Assembly: GCF_023716565.1 (NCBI RefSeq)
Contig: NZ_CP071848.1
Location: forward strand, 2,356,001-2,420,000
DNA length: 64,000 nucleotides
Source of the DNA: Vibrio sp. SCSIO 43136
Lineage (GTDB): Bacteria; Pseudomonadota; Gammaproteobacteria; Enterobacterales; Vibrionaceae
Reading direction: 5' to 3'
Below the pieces are notes generated by a model. It was not told where the DNA came from. It did not search any database and saw nothing but the letters and a program-made list of their open reading frames with translations. The first letter of the stretch is position 1; each line of letters begins with the position of its first letter. Positions 30,641 to 40,068 of this stretch are shown in pieces. Both the position numbers and the translations under genes were made by a program.

Positions 30641-31891
30641 TTATGCATATACCGGCAAACGCTTACAAATCTCAAGCACCTTCGCTTTAGTCGCTTCGAT
30701 CACCGCTTCATCACCGATGTTGTCTAGAACGTCACACATCCAGTTTGCTAGTTCTTTAGCGTCATCTTGAGTGAAGCCACGGCGAGTGATCGCTGGAGAA
30801 CCTACACGGATACCAGAAGTCACGAATGGGCTGCGCGGATCGTTTGGTACTGAGTTCTTGTTCACTGTGATGTTCGCAGCGCCTAGTGCAGCATCTGCTT
30901 CTTTACCAGTGATGTCTTTGTTGATTAGATCAACAAGGAACAGGTGGTTTTCAGTACCGTTAGAAACGATGTTATAACCACGCTCTTGGAACTGAGCTAC
31001 CATCGCTTTTGCGTTTTGAACTACGCGTGCTTGGTACTCTTTAAACTCTGGCTCCATCGCTTCTTTGAAAGCAACTGCTTTTGCTGCGATCACGTGCATC
31101 AGAGGGCCACCCTGACCACCTGGGAATACCGCAGAGTTCAGTTTCTTGTACATGTCCTCACCCGCATTTGACAGGATTAGGCCACCACGTGGACCTGCTA
31201 GCGTTTTGTGAGTCGTTGTCGTTACAACGTGTGCGTGTGGCACTGGCGTTGGGTAAACACCCGCAGCAATAAGACCTGCAACGTGCGCCATATCGACGAA
31301 TAGGTAAGCACCTACTTTGTCAGCGATTTCACGCATGCGCGCCCAATCAACCACTTGAGAGTAAGCAGAGAAACCACCGATGATCATCTTAGGCTTATGC
31401 TCTACAGCAAGTTGCTCCATCTCGTCGTAGTTGATCTGACCAGCTTCATCGATACCGTAAGGGATAACGTTGTAGTGCTTACCAGAGAAGTTTACTGGAG
31501 AACCGTGAGTTAGGTGACCACCGTGCGCAAGGCTCATACCAAGAACTGTATCGCCTGGGTTCAAAAGCGCCATGTACACTGCGCTGTTTGCTTGAGAGCC
31601 TGAGTGAGGCTGAACGTTAGCATATTCACAACCGAAAAGCTGACATGCACGGTCAATCGCCAATGCTTCCGCTTTATCTACGTACTCACAACCACCGTAG
31701 TAACGCTTACCAGGGTAACCTTCAGCGTATTTGTTAGTAAGTTGTGACCCCTGAGCTTCCATTACACGTGGACTGGTGTAGTTTTCAGAAGCAATAAGCT
31801 CAATGTGCTCTTCTTGACGAAGAGTTTCTTCCTGAATTGCTGCAAATAGTTCAGCATCGTAATCGGCGATGTTCATATCACGCTTTAACAT
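30641..31891 (-). CDS. glyA: Serine hydroxymethyltransferase GlyA
   Basis: GlyA interconverts serine and glycine with tetrahydrofolate, the main source of one-carbon units. From ATG 31891 (AGGAGA ribosome binding site six bases upstream) it is 416 residues, the family length, beginning [12 protein letters not shown]. The PLP lysine is K229 in [14 protein letters not shown], and the folate-binding [13 protein letters not shown] block is present. The longer open frame upstream (33 codons) runs through the PurR box and is not real. A PurR operator lies in the leader, as known for E. coli glyA. Confidence 0.97.
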   Translation of the reverse strand: MLKRDMNIADYDAELFAAIQEETLRQEEHIELIASENYTSPRVMEAQGSQLTNKYAEGYPGKRYYGGCEYVDKAEALAIDRACQLFGCEYANVQPHSGSQANSAVYMALLNPGDTVLGMSLAHGGHLTHGSPVNFSGKHYNVIPYGIDEAGQINYDEMEQLAVEHKPKMIIGGFSAYSQVVDWARMREIADKVGAYLFVDMAHVAGLIAAGVYPTPVPHAHVVTTTTHKTLAGPRGGLILSNAGEDMYKKLNSAVFPGGQGGPLMHVIAAKAVAFKEAMEPEFKEYQARVVQNAKAMVAQFQERGYNIVSNGTENHLFLVDLINKDITGKEADAALGAANITVNKNSVPNDPRSPFVTSGIRVGSPAITRRGFTQDDAKELANWMCDVLDNIGDEAVIEATKAKVLEICKRLPVYA

Positions 31892-32237
31892 CTGTATCTC
31901 CTGACTCAGATAATCCAAAGTTCTAAAAAAACCACACAACGACCAAAAGCAAACGTTTTCGTCACCATTTAAGTTGGGGACATCATACATAAATTGATCT
32001 AGGTCATAAAGTGCCTTTAAACACTTTCTTTATGTAATTTTTTAATGATGACCATTAATCCCTGTCATCTATATGGTGAATATGATTAACTCTTGCTCTC
32101 CAAGTGTCAACCATTGAGTTTACAGCGTGTAAAATGTCACTTACATCGCTCTCAAACAAATTTCTTAACAAACTACCTAAAAACCTAATTTTTCCTTACT
32201 ATTCGCGTCAAAATTTTGCGAGATAATTTAAAAAGTG
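31892..32237. other. Divergent promoter region between glyA and the YitT-family gene
   Basis: About 345 bp, AT-rich. It contains the PurR box at 31947-31962, a candidate glyA -10 (TATGAT on the minus strand, 31982-31987) with a weak TTTATG -35 at 17-bp spacing, and the promoter of the plus-strand gene, for which GATAAT at 32222 is a possible -10. No gene is seen. Confidence 0.55.
31947..31962. promoter_or_regulatory. PurR operator upstream of glyA
   Basis: AAGCAAACGTTTTCGT matches the Pur box ACGCAAACGTTTTCGT at 15 of 16 positions. It lies 56-71 bp upstream of the glyA start codon, just downstream of the candidate -10, where a bound repressor would block transcription. Confidence 0.85.
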
Positions 32238-32837
32238 ATGGAAAAACACACACAACGAGAAGACTGGATTGCGATCTTTACCGGTACTTTCATCGTCGCC
32301 CAAGGCGTTTACTTTCTTCAAGCAGGCGATCTACTCACGGGTGGCACCACTGGGCTTGCGCTGCTAATGACGCATTTTTTACCGTTCAGTTTTGGTACCT
32401 TGTATTTTGTCAGTAACCTACCTTTCTACATGCTGGCTTGGAAACGCTTTGGGGCACGCTTTGCATTCACCAGCTTAGTCTCTGGTGCACTGGTATCTGT
32501 TATGGCAGATTTCTTACCGCAAGTTTTAAGCATCGAAAGCGTCAACCCGATTTACTGTGCGCTTATTGGAGGCATTTTAATGGGGCTTGGCATGCTGATC
32601 TTGTTTCGTCATCGCACCAGTTTGGGTGGATTCAACGTACTGTGTCTGCTTATTCAAGATAAAACGGGCTTCTCGGTGGGCAAAAGCCAGATGCTGCTCG
32701 ATGCGTGTATTTTGATCGCCTCGTGCTTCTTTGTCTCCCCAGAGACCATTGCAATATCGGTATTGGGCGCACTTATGCTCAACATCGTATTGGCAATGAA
32801 CCACAAGCCTACTCGCTACATCGTTAAATACTCATAA
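32238..32837 (+). CDS. YitT family integral membrane protein
   Basis: A 199-residue inner-membrane protein of the YitT (DUF161/DUF2179-type) family, with five or six predicted helices and no cytoplasmic DUF2179 tail, i.e. the short form. Family-typical blocks are GDLLTGGTTGLALL near the first helix, and LFRHRTSLGGFNVLCLLIQ; the glycine/threonine pattern is diagnostic. Function in the family is not established. I start at ATG 32238; GTG 32235 directly before it is the alternative. Divergent from glyA, convergent with treC. Confidence 0.82.
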   Translation: MEKHTQREDWIAIFTGTFIVAQGVYFLQAGDLLTGGTTGLALLMTHFLPFSFGTLYFVSNLPFYMLAWKRFGARFAFTSLVSGALVSVMADFLPQVLSIESVNPIYCALIGGILMGLGMLILFRHRTSLGGFNVLCLLIQDKTGFSVGKSQMLLDACILIASCFFVSPETIAISVLGALMLNIVLAMNHKPTRYIVKYS

Positions 32838-32850
32838 TCTTGCTAAACGT

Positions 32851-32881
32851 AAAAAAGGGCTTTGGTCATCAACCAAAGCCC
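32851..32881 (-). terminator. Terminator of treBC (minus strand)
   Basis: GGGCTTTGGT / ACCAAAGCCC stem with a 5-nt loop; on the minus strand it is followed by six T, placing it 35 bp past the treC stop. It may also act on the convergent YitT transcript, though no T run follows on the plus strand. Confidence 0.85.
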
Positions 32882-32915
32882 AAACTCTCCCGAGATTGAA
32901 GCAAAGTTGGGGGAA

Positions 32916-34589
32916 CTAGCCTCTCTCAATTAAAATCGTACGCGTTTCGTATGGACGCAGTACCTGTTCACGAGTCACAACTTGCATCTCAATATCTTGG
33001 TAGTTACCTATCAAGTAACGCCCAGATTCCACTTGCTCATCCACACACACCACCACTTCTTGGTCATAGTAGTTGTTCAGACAAATCAAAATTTGGCTCT
33101 GCGACTGACGACGGTAAGCAAATACACTTGGGTGATCCGGCATCAAGTCGGTGTAATCGCCACTGGTGATGACTGGAATCGCTTTTCTCAACTTAATCAG
33201 TTCTTTGTAGAAGTAGAACACCGAATTTTTGTCTGCTACCGCATCTTTTGCATTGATGGTTGGATAATTGGCAGCCACCTCAAGCCAAGGAGTGCCTTGG
33301 GTGAAACCTGCATGCGAAGAGCTATCCCATTGCATAGGTGTACGTGAGTTATCACGAGATTTTTGCTGCAAAATATCCATCATATCCTGATGACTTATCC
33401 CTAAATCTTTCACCATGATCTGATACATATTGATGCTCTCAACATCACGGTACTGCTCAAGGGTGGTATAACCAGGGTTGGTCATACCTATCTCTTCCCC
33501 TTGATAGATGTATGGCGTACCCTGCATCATATGTACGCTGGCAGCGAGCATTTTTGCTGATTCCACTCGGTATTGGGTATCATTGCCTAAACGACTAACC
33601 ACTCTCGGCTGGTCATGATTACACCAAAACAGTGCCCCCCACCCCTTGCCGTTTAGGCCCGTCTGCCAATGGTTGAAAATCTGTTTGAGCTGAATGAAAT
33701 CAAATGGTGCTTTCGTCCACTTGTCTCCATTCGGGTAATCTACTTTTAGATGATGAAAGTTAAACACCATCGACAGCTCTTTTCCGCTGACATCGGAGTA
33801 TTGTTGACAGTGCTCTAGGGTGGTTGATGACATCTCACCAACGGTCACGCTGCCATATTTTTGAAATACGGAATCACTGATCTCTTGCAGATACTCGTGA
33901 ACTCTTGGTCCATCGGTATAAAATCGACGACCATCGCCTTGACGATCACTTGGAAAATCTTGCTGCTTAGAGATCAAGTTGATCACATCGAGACGAAATC
34001 CATCCACGCCTTTTTCCGCCCAGAAGCTGATCACTTCCTTCACTTCAGCGCGAACTTTTGGGTTCTCCCAGTTGAGGTCTGCTTGCTCTTTAGCGAACAG
34101 ATGCAGATAGTACTGACCTGTGGCTTCATCAAGCGCCCAAGCATTACCACCAAACTTAGACTGCCAGTTGTTAGGTTCATGACCATCAATTGGGTCTTTC
34201 CAAATGTAGTAATCACGATATGGGCTGTTTTTGTCACCTAATGCAGATTGGAACCAATGGTGTTCAGTGGAAGTATGGTTAACCACGATATCCATAATAA
34301 TACGGATACCACGCTGATGGGCTTTAGCAAGCAACTCATCAAAATCTTCCATGCTGCCAAAATCTGGGTTGATCGCATAGTAATCTGAAATGTCGTAGCC
34401 ATTATCGATCATCGGTGATTGATAAACCGGAGTCAGCCATAAGGCATCCACTCCTAAGTTTTTAAGGTAATCAAGTTTTGAGATGATGCCTTGAATATCA
34501 CCCGTACCACGACTTCCACTGTCGCAAAAACTCTTAGGATAAATTTGATAGATGGTCGCAGTGCGCCACCAGTCGTGTTGTGCTGTCAT
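32916..34589 (-). CDS. treC: Trehalose-6-phosphate hydrolase TreC
   Basis: A cytoplasmic GH13 alpha-glucosidase that splits trehalose-6-phosphate into glucose and glucose-6-phosphate. GH13 blocks are present: DIVVNHTSTEHHWF, the nucleophile region DGFRLDVINL, the acid/base VTVGEMSS and the FWCNHDQPR block. Length 557 is typical. Immediately downstream of treB on the same strand with a 76-bp spacer, so it processes the product of the trehalose PTS. Regulation by TreR is expected through the operators upstream of treB. Confidence 0.94.
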   Translation of the reverse strand: MTAQHDWWRTATIYQIYPKSFCDSGSRGTGDIQGIISKLDYLKNLGVDALWLTPVYQSPMIDNGYDISDYYAINPDFGSMEDFDELLAKAHQRGIRIIMDIVVNHTSTEHHWFQSALGDKNSPYRDYYIWKDPIDGHEPNNWQSKFGGNAWALDEATGQYYLHLFAKEQADLNWENPKVRAEVKEVISFWAEKGVDGFRLDVINLISKQQDFPSDRQGDGRRFYTDGPRVHEYLQEISDSVFQKYGSVTVGEMSSTTLEHCQQYSDVSGKELSMVFNFHHLKVDYPNGDKWTKAPFDFIQLKQIFNHWQTGLNGKGWGALFWCNHDQPRVVSRLGNDTQYRVESAKMLAASVHMMQGTPYIYQGEEIGMTNPGYTTLEQYRDVESINMYQIMVKDLGISHQDMMDILQQKSRDNSRTPMQWDSSSHAGFTQGTPWLEVAANYPTINAKDAVADKNSVFYFYKELIKLRKAIPVITSGDYTDLMPDHPSVFAYRRQSQSQILICLNNYYDQEVVVCVDEQVESGRYLIGNYQDIEMQVVTREQVLRPYETRTILIERG

Positions 34590-34628
34590 GGAAAAATCAC
34601 TTACTCAAAAAATCAAAACAAGAAAAGT

Positions 34629-34655
34629 GGGGCGAGTTAATCATGACCTCGCCCC
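34629..34655 (-). other. Intercistronic hairpin between treB and treC
   Basis: GGGGCGAG / CTCGCCCC, a perfect 8-bp GC-rich stem with an 11-nt loop, 10 bp after the treB stop. No T run of length follows on the minus strand (ACTTTTC), so it is more likely an mRNA-stabilising or attenuating hairpin that sets the treB:treC ratio than a full terminator. Confidence 0.6.
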
Positions 34656-34665
34656 GAAAGGAGGA

Positions 34666-36090
34666 TTAGGCGCTGGCTGTCGCAAGCTCACCTTTACCTT
34701 GAGCACGCTTGTACATCATCAAGGTCAGTGATGCTGGCACGACAATCGCCACTAGCATCGCAATTAGATACACCGTCCAGTATTGAGGTTGGATTGATAG
34801 GATGCCCGGCAAACCACCTACACCGATACCGTTCGCCATTACACCAGCACTACCACAGATAGCGGCGGCAATCGCTGAACCAATCATGGCGCTTAGCATT
34901 GGGAACTTGTACTTCAAGTTAATACCGTACATCGCAGGCTCTGTCACACCTAGGTAAGCCGAGATGGCCGCAGGGACAGATATGTCTCGCTCACCTTCAC
35001 GACGGCTGATCATGATGATGCCAACCACTGCAGATGCTTGGGCAATGTTTGATAGTGCAATCAAAGGCCAGATTGGCGTACCACCTAACTCTTGCATCAA
35101 TTGCAAATCCACGGCGTTGGTCGTGTGGTGCACACCTGTGATAACTAGCGGTGCATAAACAAAACCAAAAATCATCGCCCCAATAACTGCAAAGTCACCA
35201 GTCATCGCAGCTTTAGCTGCCGCTGCAACACCGTCGCCAAGCATACGGCCAAATGGGCCAATCAATGCGTGCGCCAAAATCACTGACAAGATGATTGAAA
35301 CGAAAGGTACGATCACTAAGTAAAGGTAAGAAGGTGTGATGCGTTTTAGGTTGGTCTCGATAAAGGCCAGTGCAACACCTGCCAACATCGCAGGGATTAC
35401 CTGGGCTTGATAGCCGACTTTTTCAATCACAAACAGGCCAAAATCCCATACCTCTGGAGCGGCTTTACCTATCATGTAAGCATTCATCAACTGCGGTGAA
35501 ACCAGCGTTACACCCAAGGTGATACCAAGGATCGGTGTTCCTCCGAGCTTCTTCACCGTCGACCAACATACGCCCACGGGTAGGAAGAAGAAAATCGCTT
35601 CACCAATCAACCATAAGAAAGAGTGCACGGTTGCCCAAAACTGGCTGATTTGCGTCAGAGTTTGGCCATCAAACATCTTGATGTCGCCAATCACATTACG
35701 GAAACCCAGTATCAAGCCACCAGTAATGATCGCAGGTAGCAGTGGTACAAAAATTTCAGCAAGATGGGAGATACCACGCTCCAGCACATTCATATTTTGA
35801 CGAGCGGCATTCTTAGCATCGTCTTTAGAGCTGGCGCTTTTGCCCGCCTGAGCGATCAGCATTTTGTATACTTCATCGACTTCAGTACCGATCACCACCT
35901 GAAATTGGCCTGCATTGGTAAAGCACCCCTTCACCATAGCTAGCCCTTCAAGGCCCTTAATATCTGCAGCGTTAGTATCGTTAAGAACAAAACGCAAACG
36001 AGTTAAACAGTGGCTAACACTGGCGATATTCTCGCTGCCACCGACTAACTCGATAAGACGCGTAATGTCCTGACTCGCTATCTTACTCAT
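34666..36090 (-). CDS. treB: Trehalose-specific PTS enzyme IIBC TreB
   Basis: The inner-membrane PTS permease that takes up trehalose as trehalose-6-phosphate. The N-terminal EIIB domain has the phosphorylated cysteine C28 in SHCLTRLRF; the EIIC domain has about ten membrane helices with PLLPAIITGG and the sugar-binding GVTEPAMYGINLKYKFP block. The 474-residue protein has no EIIA domain, so phosphate must come from another EIIA (EIIA-Glc in the known systems). AAGGG precedes the ATG. Two exact and one degenerate TreR-like operator lie just upstream. Confidence 0.94.
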   Translation of the reverse strand: MSKIASQDITRLIELVGGSENIASVSHCLTRLRFVLNDTNAADIKGLEGLAMVKGCFTNAGQFQVVIGTEVDEVYKMLIAQAGKSASSKDDAKNAARQNMNVLERGISHLAEIFVPLLPAIITGGLILGFRNVIGDIKMFDGQTLTQISQFWATVHSFLWLIGEAIFFFLPVGVCWSTVKKLGGTPILGITLGVTLVSPQLMNAYMIGKAAPEVWDFGLFVIEKVGYQAQVIPAMLAGVALAFIETNLKRITPSYLYLVIVPFVSIILSVILAHALIGPFGRMLGDGVAAAAKAAMTGDFAVIGAMIFGFVYAPLVITGVHHTTNAVDLQLMQELGGTPIWPLIALSNIAQASAVVGIIMISRREGERDISVPAAISAYLGVTEPAMYGINLKYKFPMLSAMIGSAIAAAICGSAGVMANGIGVGGLPGILSIQPQYWTVYLIAMLVAIVVPASLTLMMYKRAQGKGELATASA

Positions 36091-36138
36091 AATGTTTACA
36101 CCCTTATTGGAATCCCTAGATTGGGAAGTTTTCTAATT

Positions 36139-36154
36139 ATGGGACTGTTCCCAT
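36139..36154. promoter_or_regulatory. TreR-like operator 1
   Basis: ATGGGACTGTTCCCAT has arms of 6 bp around CTGT; core GGGACTGTTCCC. It lies about 50 bp upstream of the treB start codon, in the treR-treB gap. Confidence 0.8.
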
Positions 36155-36161
36155 TTCTTGA

Positions 36162-36175
36162 TGGGAATACTGCCA
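36162..36175. promoter_or_regulatory. Degenerate TreR-like operator between the two strong sites
   Basis: TGGGAATACTGCCA keeps the TGGGA left arm, and the right arm differs from TCCCA by one base. It lies between operators 1 and 2, with centres about 22 and 34 bp away. Confidence 0.5.
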
Positions 36176-36195
36176 AACTAATTTACAAATTAAAA

Positions 36196-36209
36196 TGGGA
36201 ACAGTCCCA
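36196..36209. promoter_or_regulatory. TreR-like operator 2
   Basis: TGGGAACAGTCCCA; its core GGGAACAGTCCC is the exact reverse complement of operator 1, so the same asymmetric site is used twice in opposite orientation, 56 bp apart centre to centre. Confidence 0.8.
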
Positions 36210-36248
36210 AAAATTGAGCAAGTTCACGAATAATTGTAGATCAATTAC

Positions 36249-37196
36249 TCAGTCTAAGAGAGGTTCAAGGCAGATATGTTCAACCCCAGCGGTATCAGAA
36301 AGCTGATTTATCAAAAGCTTAGATGCAGTTTCACCCGCTAATTGATAGCCCGGGTCAATACTGTAAGTATTTGGGAAAAGAAATGACAACATAGGGTTTG
36401 CCCCAACACCAGTCACGAGGATGTCATGACGACCAAGTTCTTGCAGGCGTTTCACCACACCTAGAGCTAGGGTGTCACTGGCACAGGCGATTGCCTTAGG
36501 TTGGTGCACCATGAGCTCATCCACCAGCGCATAAGCGCTTTCATGGTTGAGTTCACCAGTGACAAAATGTGGCGCTATCTGATGCTCTGCACACCACTGC
36601 TGATACGCTTCGAGACGAATCTTACCCGTAGTTTTATCGCTCGGATTTACCCCTAGGTAGGCAATATCTTCAATGCCTTGTTCAGCGATATGGTCTAGTG
36701 TACCAGTAATTACCGCTCGGTTATCGTAATTAACCGAGGAAACACTCAAGGTATCCATGGCAATGACCACGGCACGGTTTTCCCAACGCTCTACTTGGCT
36801 AATGTCGCACCCGGTAAAGCCAAACACTATCACCCCATCAACATTACGTCGCTGCAATACTTCAAGGTGCTCGTTCGTCTTATAGCGATCGAACTGGCTC
36901 TCCATGATCACTACGTCGTAGCCAAACTTATAAAGACTGTCTAGGATCGCACTGACCACTCTGTTTTCAGACGGGGAGTCCAAACGAGAAATAATCACAC
37001 CGATGACTTTTTGGCTGCCGCCCCGCATCGACTGAGCAGACTTTGACGGCACATAACCTGAATCGCTGATCACTTGCTCCACTTTTTCTCGCGTTGCTGG
37101 CTTAACTTTAGGGTCATTGGTCAGTACGCGAGACACGGTCGATTTCCCGACACCTGCCAGTTTTGCAATATCTAATATGGTCAGCTTTTTCGACAT
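36249..37196 (-). CDS. treR: LacI-family trehalose operon repressor TreR
   Basis: A 315-residue LacI/GalR repressor: N-terminal helix-turn-helix TILDIAKLAGVGKSTVSRVL, hinge region about residues 45-60, then the periplasmic-binding-type effector domain. The known inducer in E. coli is trehalose-6-phosphate. It lies directly upstream of treB on the same strand, with the operators between them, so it probably represses treBC. Only 2 bp separate its start from the stop of the preceding lipoprotein gene, meaning it may be translated from a gmhB-lipoprotein-treR message. Confidence 0.92.
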   Translation of the reverse strand: MSKKLTILDIAKLAGVGKSTVSRVLTNDPKVKPATREKVEQVISDSGYVPSKSAQSMRGGSQKVIGVIISRLDSPSENRVVSAILDSLYKFGYDVVIMESQFDRYKTNEHLEVLQRRNVDGVIVFGFTGCDISQVERWENRAVVIAMDTLSVSSVNYDNRAVITGTLDHIAEQGIEDIAYLGVNPSDKTTGKIRLEAYQQWCAEHQIAPHFVTGELNHESAYALVDELMVHQPKAIACASDTLALGVVKRLQELGRHDILVTGVGANPMLSFLFPNTYSIDPGYQLAGETASKLLINQLSDTAGVEHICLEPLLD

Positions 37197-37198
37197 GG

Positions 37199-37528
37199 TT
37201 ATTCGTTTATTGGCTCTAAGTTGTTGTGTGGGTTAGGCATAACGCAGATTTGGATAGGATAATGATTCCACTTCAAGCTTGCCTGACGCCCCTTTAACCA
37301 CAACTGGATATGCCTTTGTGGCGACTGGTATTTTTCACCAGAAGCACTTGGCGTTCGATTCAGGAGGTAGGCTTTACCATCGACATACGCTTCTATTTGA
37401 TCTTGCGCCATCGGGGTGACTTCCACTTCAAGGTCATTGGCACACAAGTAGGATTGCGTCTCAACAGGTGGCTCACTGACACACCCAGAAAGCAGAGCAG
37501 CTGCACCTAACATCAATAAACGTTTCAT
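37199..37528 (-). CDS. MliC-type lysozyme-inhibitor lipoprotein
   Basis: A 109-residue lipoprotein with lipobox LLSGC (C16). The mature part follows the MliC (membrane-bound inhibitor of C-type lysozyme) pattern: YLCAN near the start, an A-rich strand VDGKAYLLNRT, the loop motif SASGEKYQSP that in this family inserts into the lysozyme active site, W-rich WLKGRQASLKW, and a second cysteine ICVMP to pair with the first. Likely anchored in the outer membrane. It overlaps the gmhB stop by 1 bp (TAATG) and precedes treR by 2 bp. Assignment is by pattern, without a search. Confidence 0.75.
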   Translation of the reverse strand: MKRLLMLGAAALLSGCVSEPPVETQSYLCANDLEVEVTPMAQDQIEAYVDGKAYLLNRTPSASGEKYQSPQRHIQLWLKGRQASLKWNHYPIQICVMPNPHNNLEPINE

Positions 37529-38082
37529 TAGGCTTGCTTCAAAAATGCAGGAACATCAGCGATGCTATTTAACACAGCAGTGGCAATGGCTTCACCTTTC
37601 TCGGTCACAGGTTTGCCTGTACGCACTAGGAGTTTGGTCGCAACACCCGCAGCTTCTGCGGCCATCATATCCTCGGCTTTATCACCGACCATGACAGAGC
37701 GGCTCATGTCGATTTTGAGAAAGTCTTGTGCTGACTTGAACATACCTGGCTTAGGTTTTCGACAGTCACAATCTTGCTTGTAGTCACCGATACCATGCTC
37801 TGGATGGTGTGGACAGTAGTAGATACCATCAAGCTCGACACCGTTGTCAACAAAGTTCCAATCCATCCACTGCGTCAGGGATAAGAAGCGATCTTCACTA
37901 AACTTGCCACGAGCGATACCCGATTGGTTAGTCACCAACACCAGCAAATAACCCATCTCTTTTAGCGCTCGAGTTGCCTCAAAAACACCTTCAATGTACT
38001 CAAAATCGTGCTCGTCATGCACATAGCCATGATCAACGTTGATTACACCATCACGATCCAAAAATACAGCAGGTTTAGCCAA
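37528..38082 (-). CDS. gmhB: D-glycero-beta-D-manno-heptose-1,7-bisphosphate 7-phosphatase GmhB
   Basis: A HAD-superfamily phosphatase in ADP-heptose synthesis for the LPS inner core. The nucleophile D9 and acid/base D11 are in [15 protein letters not shown] is motif II; the zinc site is C90-x-H92 with C105-D-C107 (CPHH...CDCRKP), and the last HAD motif is GDKAEDM. At 184 residues it is normal. It begins the cluster that runs into the lipoprotein and treR genes. Confidence 0.95.
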   Translation of the reverse strand: MAKPAVFLDRDGVINVDHGYVHDEHDFEYIEGVFEATRALKEMGYLLVLVTNQSGIARGKFSEDRFLSLTQWMDWNFVDNGVELDGIYYCPHHPEHGIGDYKQDCDCRKPKPGMFKSAQDFLKIDMSRSVMVGDKAEDMMAAEAAGVATKLLVRTGKPVTEKGEAIATAVLNSIADVPAFLKQA

Positions 38083-38158
38083 AATCAGTTCCTCATAAAT
38101 ATCTTCTGCTCAAATTATTGCACGCTTTATAACGCTTAGCACTAATGAATTCCATTTT

Positions 38159-38174
38159 AGACGTCTAGACGTAA
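38159..38174. promoter_or_regulatory. MetJ operator (two tandem Met boxes) upstream of metN
   Basis: AGACGTCT (38159-38166) is a perfect Met box, followed without a gap by AGACGTAA (6 of 8). Tandem 8-bp boxes are how MetJ dimers bind cooperatively. They end 9 bp upstream of a TTGACT -35 box (38184-38189) with TAGCAT as -10 at 17-bp spacing. Confidence 0.9.
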
Positions 38175-38183
38175 AAATATCTA

Positions 38184-38212
38184 TTGACTCGCAAAAAGGA
38201 AAACCATAGCAT
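38184..38212 (+). promoter_or_regulatory. Candidate metNIQ promoter
   Basis: TTGACT and TAGCAT at 17-bp spacing, immediately downstream of the Met boxes and about 117 bp before the metN start codon. Confidence 0.6.
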
Positions 38213-38328
38213 CACCTAACAAATCAGCACCAACTCGAAATATTGTGCTAAATGGGCATCACATCTTGAGTACAAATATTCAACATGTCGTTATCGGAAA
38301 GCCCAAGCAACTTTGGACAGGTTACAAA

Positions 38329-39363
38329 ATGATTGAGATTAATCAGGTCAATAAAACGTTTTATCAGGGCTCGCAACAGATCGATGCGCTGAAAAACATC
38401 AACCTTACGGTGGAGCAAGGCACTATTTTTGGTGTGATTGGCTCATCGGGTGCGGGCAAAAGCACCCTGATCCGTTGCGTCAATATGTTAGAGACGCCAA
38501 CCAGCGGCACTGTCATCGTTGATGGTGTGGACCTGACCAAGCTTGGCAAAGCAGAATTAAGCCAAGCTCGCCGCAACATCGGCATGATCTTCCAGCACTT
38601 CAACCTATTGTCTTCTCGTACTGTATTTGACAACGTGGCTCTGCCCCTTGAACTTGCAGGTACAAACAAGGCGGATATCGACGCTAAAGTCACTGAACTT
38701 TTAGCTCTGGTTGGGCTTGCAAATAAGCACACCAGCTATCCATCCAACCTCAGTGGCGGCCAAAAACAGCGAGTTGCAATTGCACGTGCTCTAGCGTCAG
38801 ACCCTAAGGTACTGCTGTGTGATGAGGCGACGAGCGCTCTTGATCCTGCAACCACTCAGTCAATTCTTGAGCTGCTAAAAGAGATCAACCGTAAACTTAA
38901 GATCACCATCTTACTTATCACCCATGAGATGGATGTGGTGAAGAACATCTGCCACCAAGTGGCCATCATCGGTGGTGGTGAATTGGTTGAGAAAGGCAGT
39001 GTTGGCGAGATATTCGCTCACCCGAAAACAGAGCTTGCGCATGAGTTTATTCGCTCAACGCTTGACCTATCAATTCCAGAAGATTACCAAGCCCGTCTGC
39101 AATCCCAGCGCATTGAAGGCAGCCACCCATTGGTTAGACTGGAGTTTACGGGAGCCACGGTGGATGCGCCATTAGTGAGTCAAATTGCCCGTAAATTCAA
39201 CATTGATGTCAGCATTTTAAGCTCCGATCTGGATTACGCCGGCGGTGTGAAATTCGGCATGATGGTCGCCGAACTCTTTGGTAGTGAACAAGACGACAAC
39301 GCAGCCATAGAGTTTCTGCGTGAGCACAATGTAAAAGTGGAGGTGCTAGGTTATGTCCTTTAA
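38329..39363 (+). CDS. metN: Methionine ABC transporter ATP-binding protein MetN
   Basis: The ATPase of the MetNIQ importer for D- and L-methionine. From ATG 38329 ([14 protein letters not shown]) it has 344 residues: Walker A GSSGAGKS at 38-45, signature LSGGQKQR, Walker [11 protein letters not shown], and a C-terminal ACT-like domain (about 265-340) that senses intracellular methionine and gives trans-inhibition. The open frame continues 28 codons upstream without similarity. It overlaps metI by 11 bp. Confidence 0.95.
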   Translation: MIEINQVNKTFYQGSQQIDALKNINLTVEQGTIFGVIGSSGAGKSTLIRCVNMLETPTSGTVIVDGVDLTKLGKAELSQARRNIGMIFQHFNLLSSRTVFDNVALPLELAGTNKADIDAKVTELLALVGLANKHTSYPSNLSGGQKQRVAIARALASDPKVLLCDEATSALDPATTQSILELLKEINRKLKITILLITHEMDVVKNICHQVAIIGGGELVEKGSVGEIFAHPKTELAHEFIRSTLDLSIPEDYQARLQSQRIEGSHPLVRLEFTGATVDAPLVSQIARKFNIDVSILSSDLDYAGGVKFGMMVAELFGSEQDDNAAIEFLREHNVKVEVLGYVL

Positions 39364-40030
39364 TTCAATTTCACAGTGGCTAAGCCTTAACGCCGATCTT
39401 CTACTCAAAGCGACTTGGGAAACCTTATACATGGTCGGTGTTGCTGGTCTGGTGGGTTTCGCTGTCGGTATTCCTCTGGGTGTGATTTTACACACCACCA
39501 AGAAAGGTGGTTTGCTTGAGAACACCAAGCTAAACACCATTCTTGGCGCTATCGTCAACGTCGGTCGTTCAGTGCCTTTCTTGGTACTTATGGTCGCCAT
39601 CATTCCTGTTACCAAATTATTGGTTGGCACCTTTATTGGCACCACTGCCGCAATTGTGCCCTTGACCATTGGTGCAATTCCTTTTGTCGCTCGTTTGATT
39701 GAGGGTGCGCTGCTTGAGGTTCCAACCGGTCTTGTGGAGGCTGCGCAATCGATGGGCGCAACCCCTACTCAAATTATTACTAAGGTTCTGCTACCAGAAG
39801 CTCTGCCAACCATAGTCAACTCAGTCACCATTACCCTAGTGACACTTGTGAGTTACTCCGCAATGGCAGGCACCGTAGGCGGTGGCGGCCTAGGTGATGT
39901 AGCCATTCGATACGGTTTCCACCGCTACGAAGTAACCATTATGGCGGTCACAGTAGTGATGCTGATCGTCCTAGTACAAATTATTCAATCGCTGGGCGAC
40001 GCCATTGTTCGCCGAGTTGATCATCGATAA
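39353..40030 (+). CDS. metI: Methionine ABC transporter permease MetI
   Basis: The inner-membrane permease of MetNIQ: 225 residues, five membrane helices, and the EAA coupling loop ([26 protein letters not shown]) that contacts MetN. It overlaps the end of metN and is followed 38 bp later by metQ, which has its own AAGGAG ribosome binding site. Confidence 0.95.
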   Translation: MSFNSISQWLSLNADLLLKATWETLYMVGVAGLVGFAVGIPLGVILHTTKKGGLLENTKLNTILGAIVNVGRSVPFLVLMVAIIPVTKLLVGTFIGTTAAIVPLTIGAIPFVARLIEGALLEVPTGLVEAAQSMGATPTQIITKVLLPEALPTIVNSVTITLVTLVSYSAMAGTVGGGGLGDVAIRYGFHRYEVTIMAVTVVMLIVLVQIIQSLGDAIVRRVDHR

Positions 40031-40068
40031 ACAAACAGATTTAGTGGATTTATAACAAGGAGAATATT

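Noticed and set aside
31892..31990. 33-codon N-terminal extension of glyA
   Set aside because: It runs over the ribosome binding site and PurR box, and the family start is at ATG 31891.
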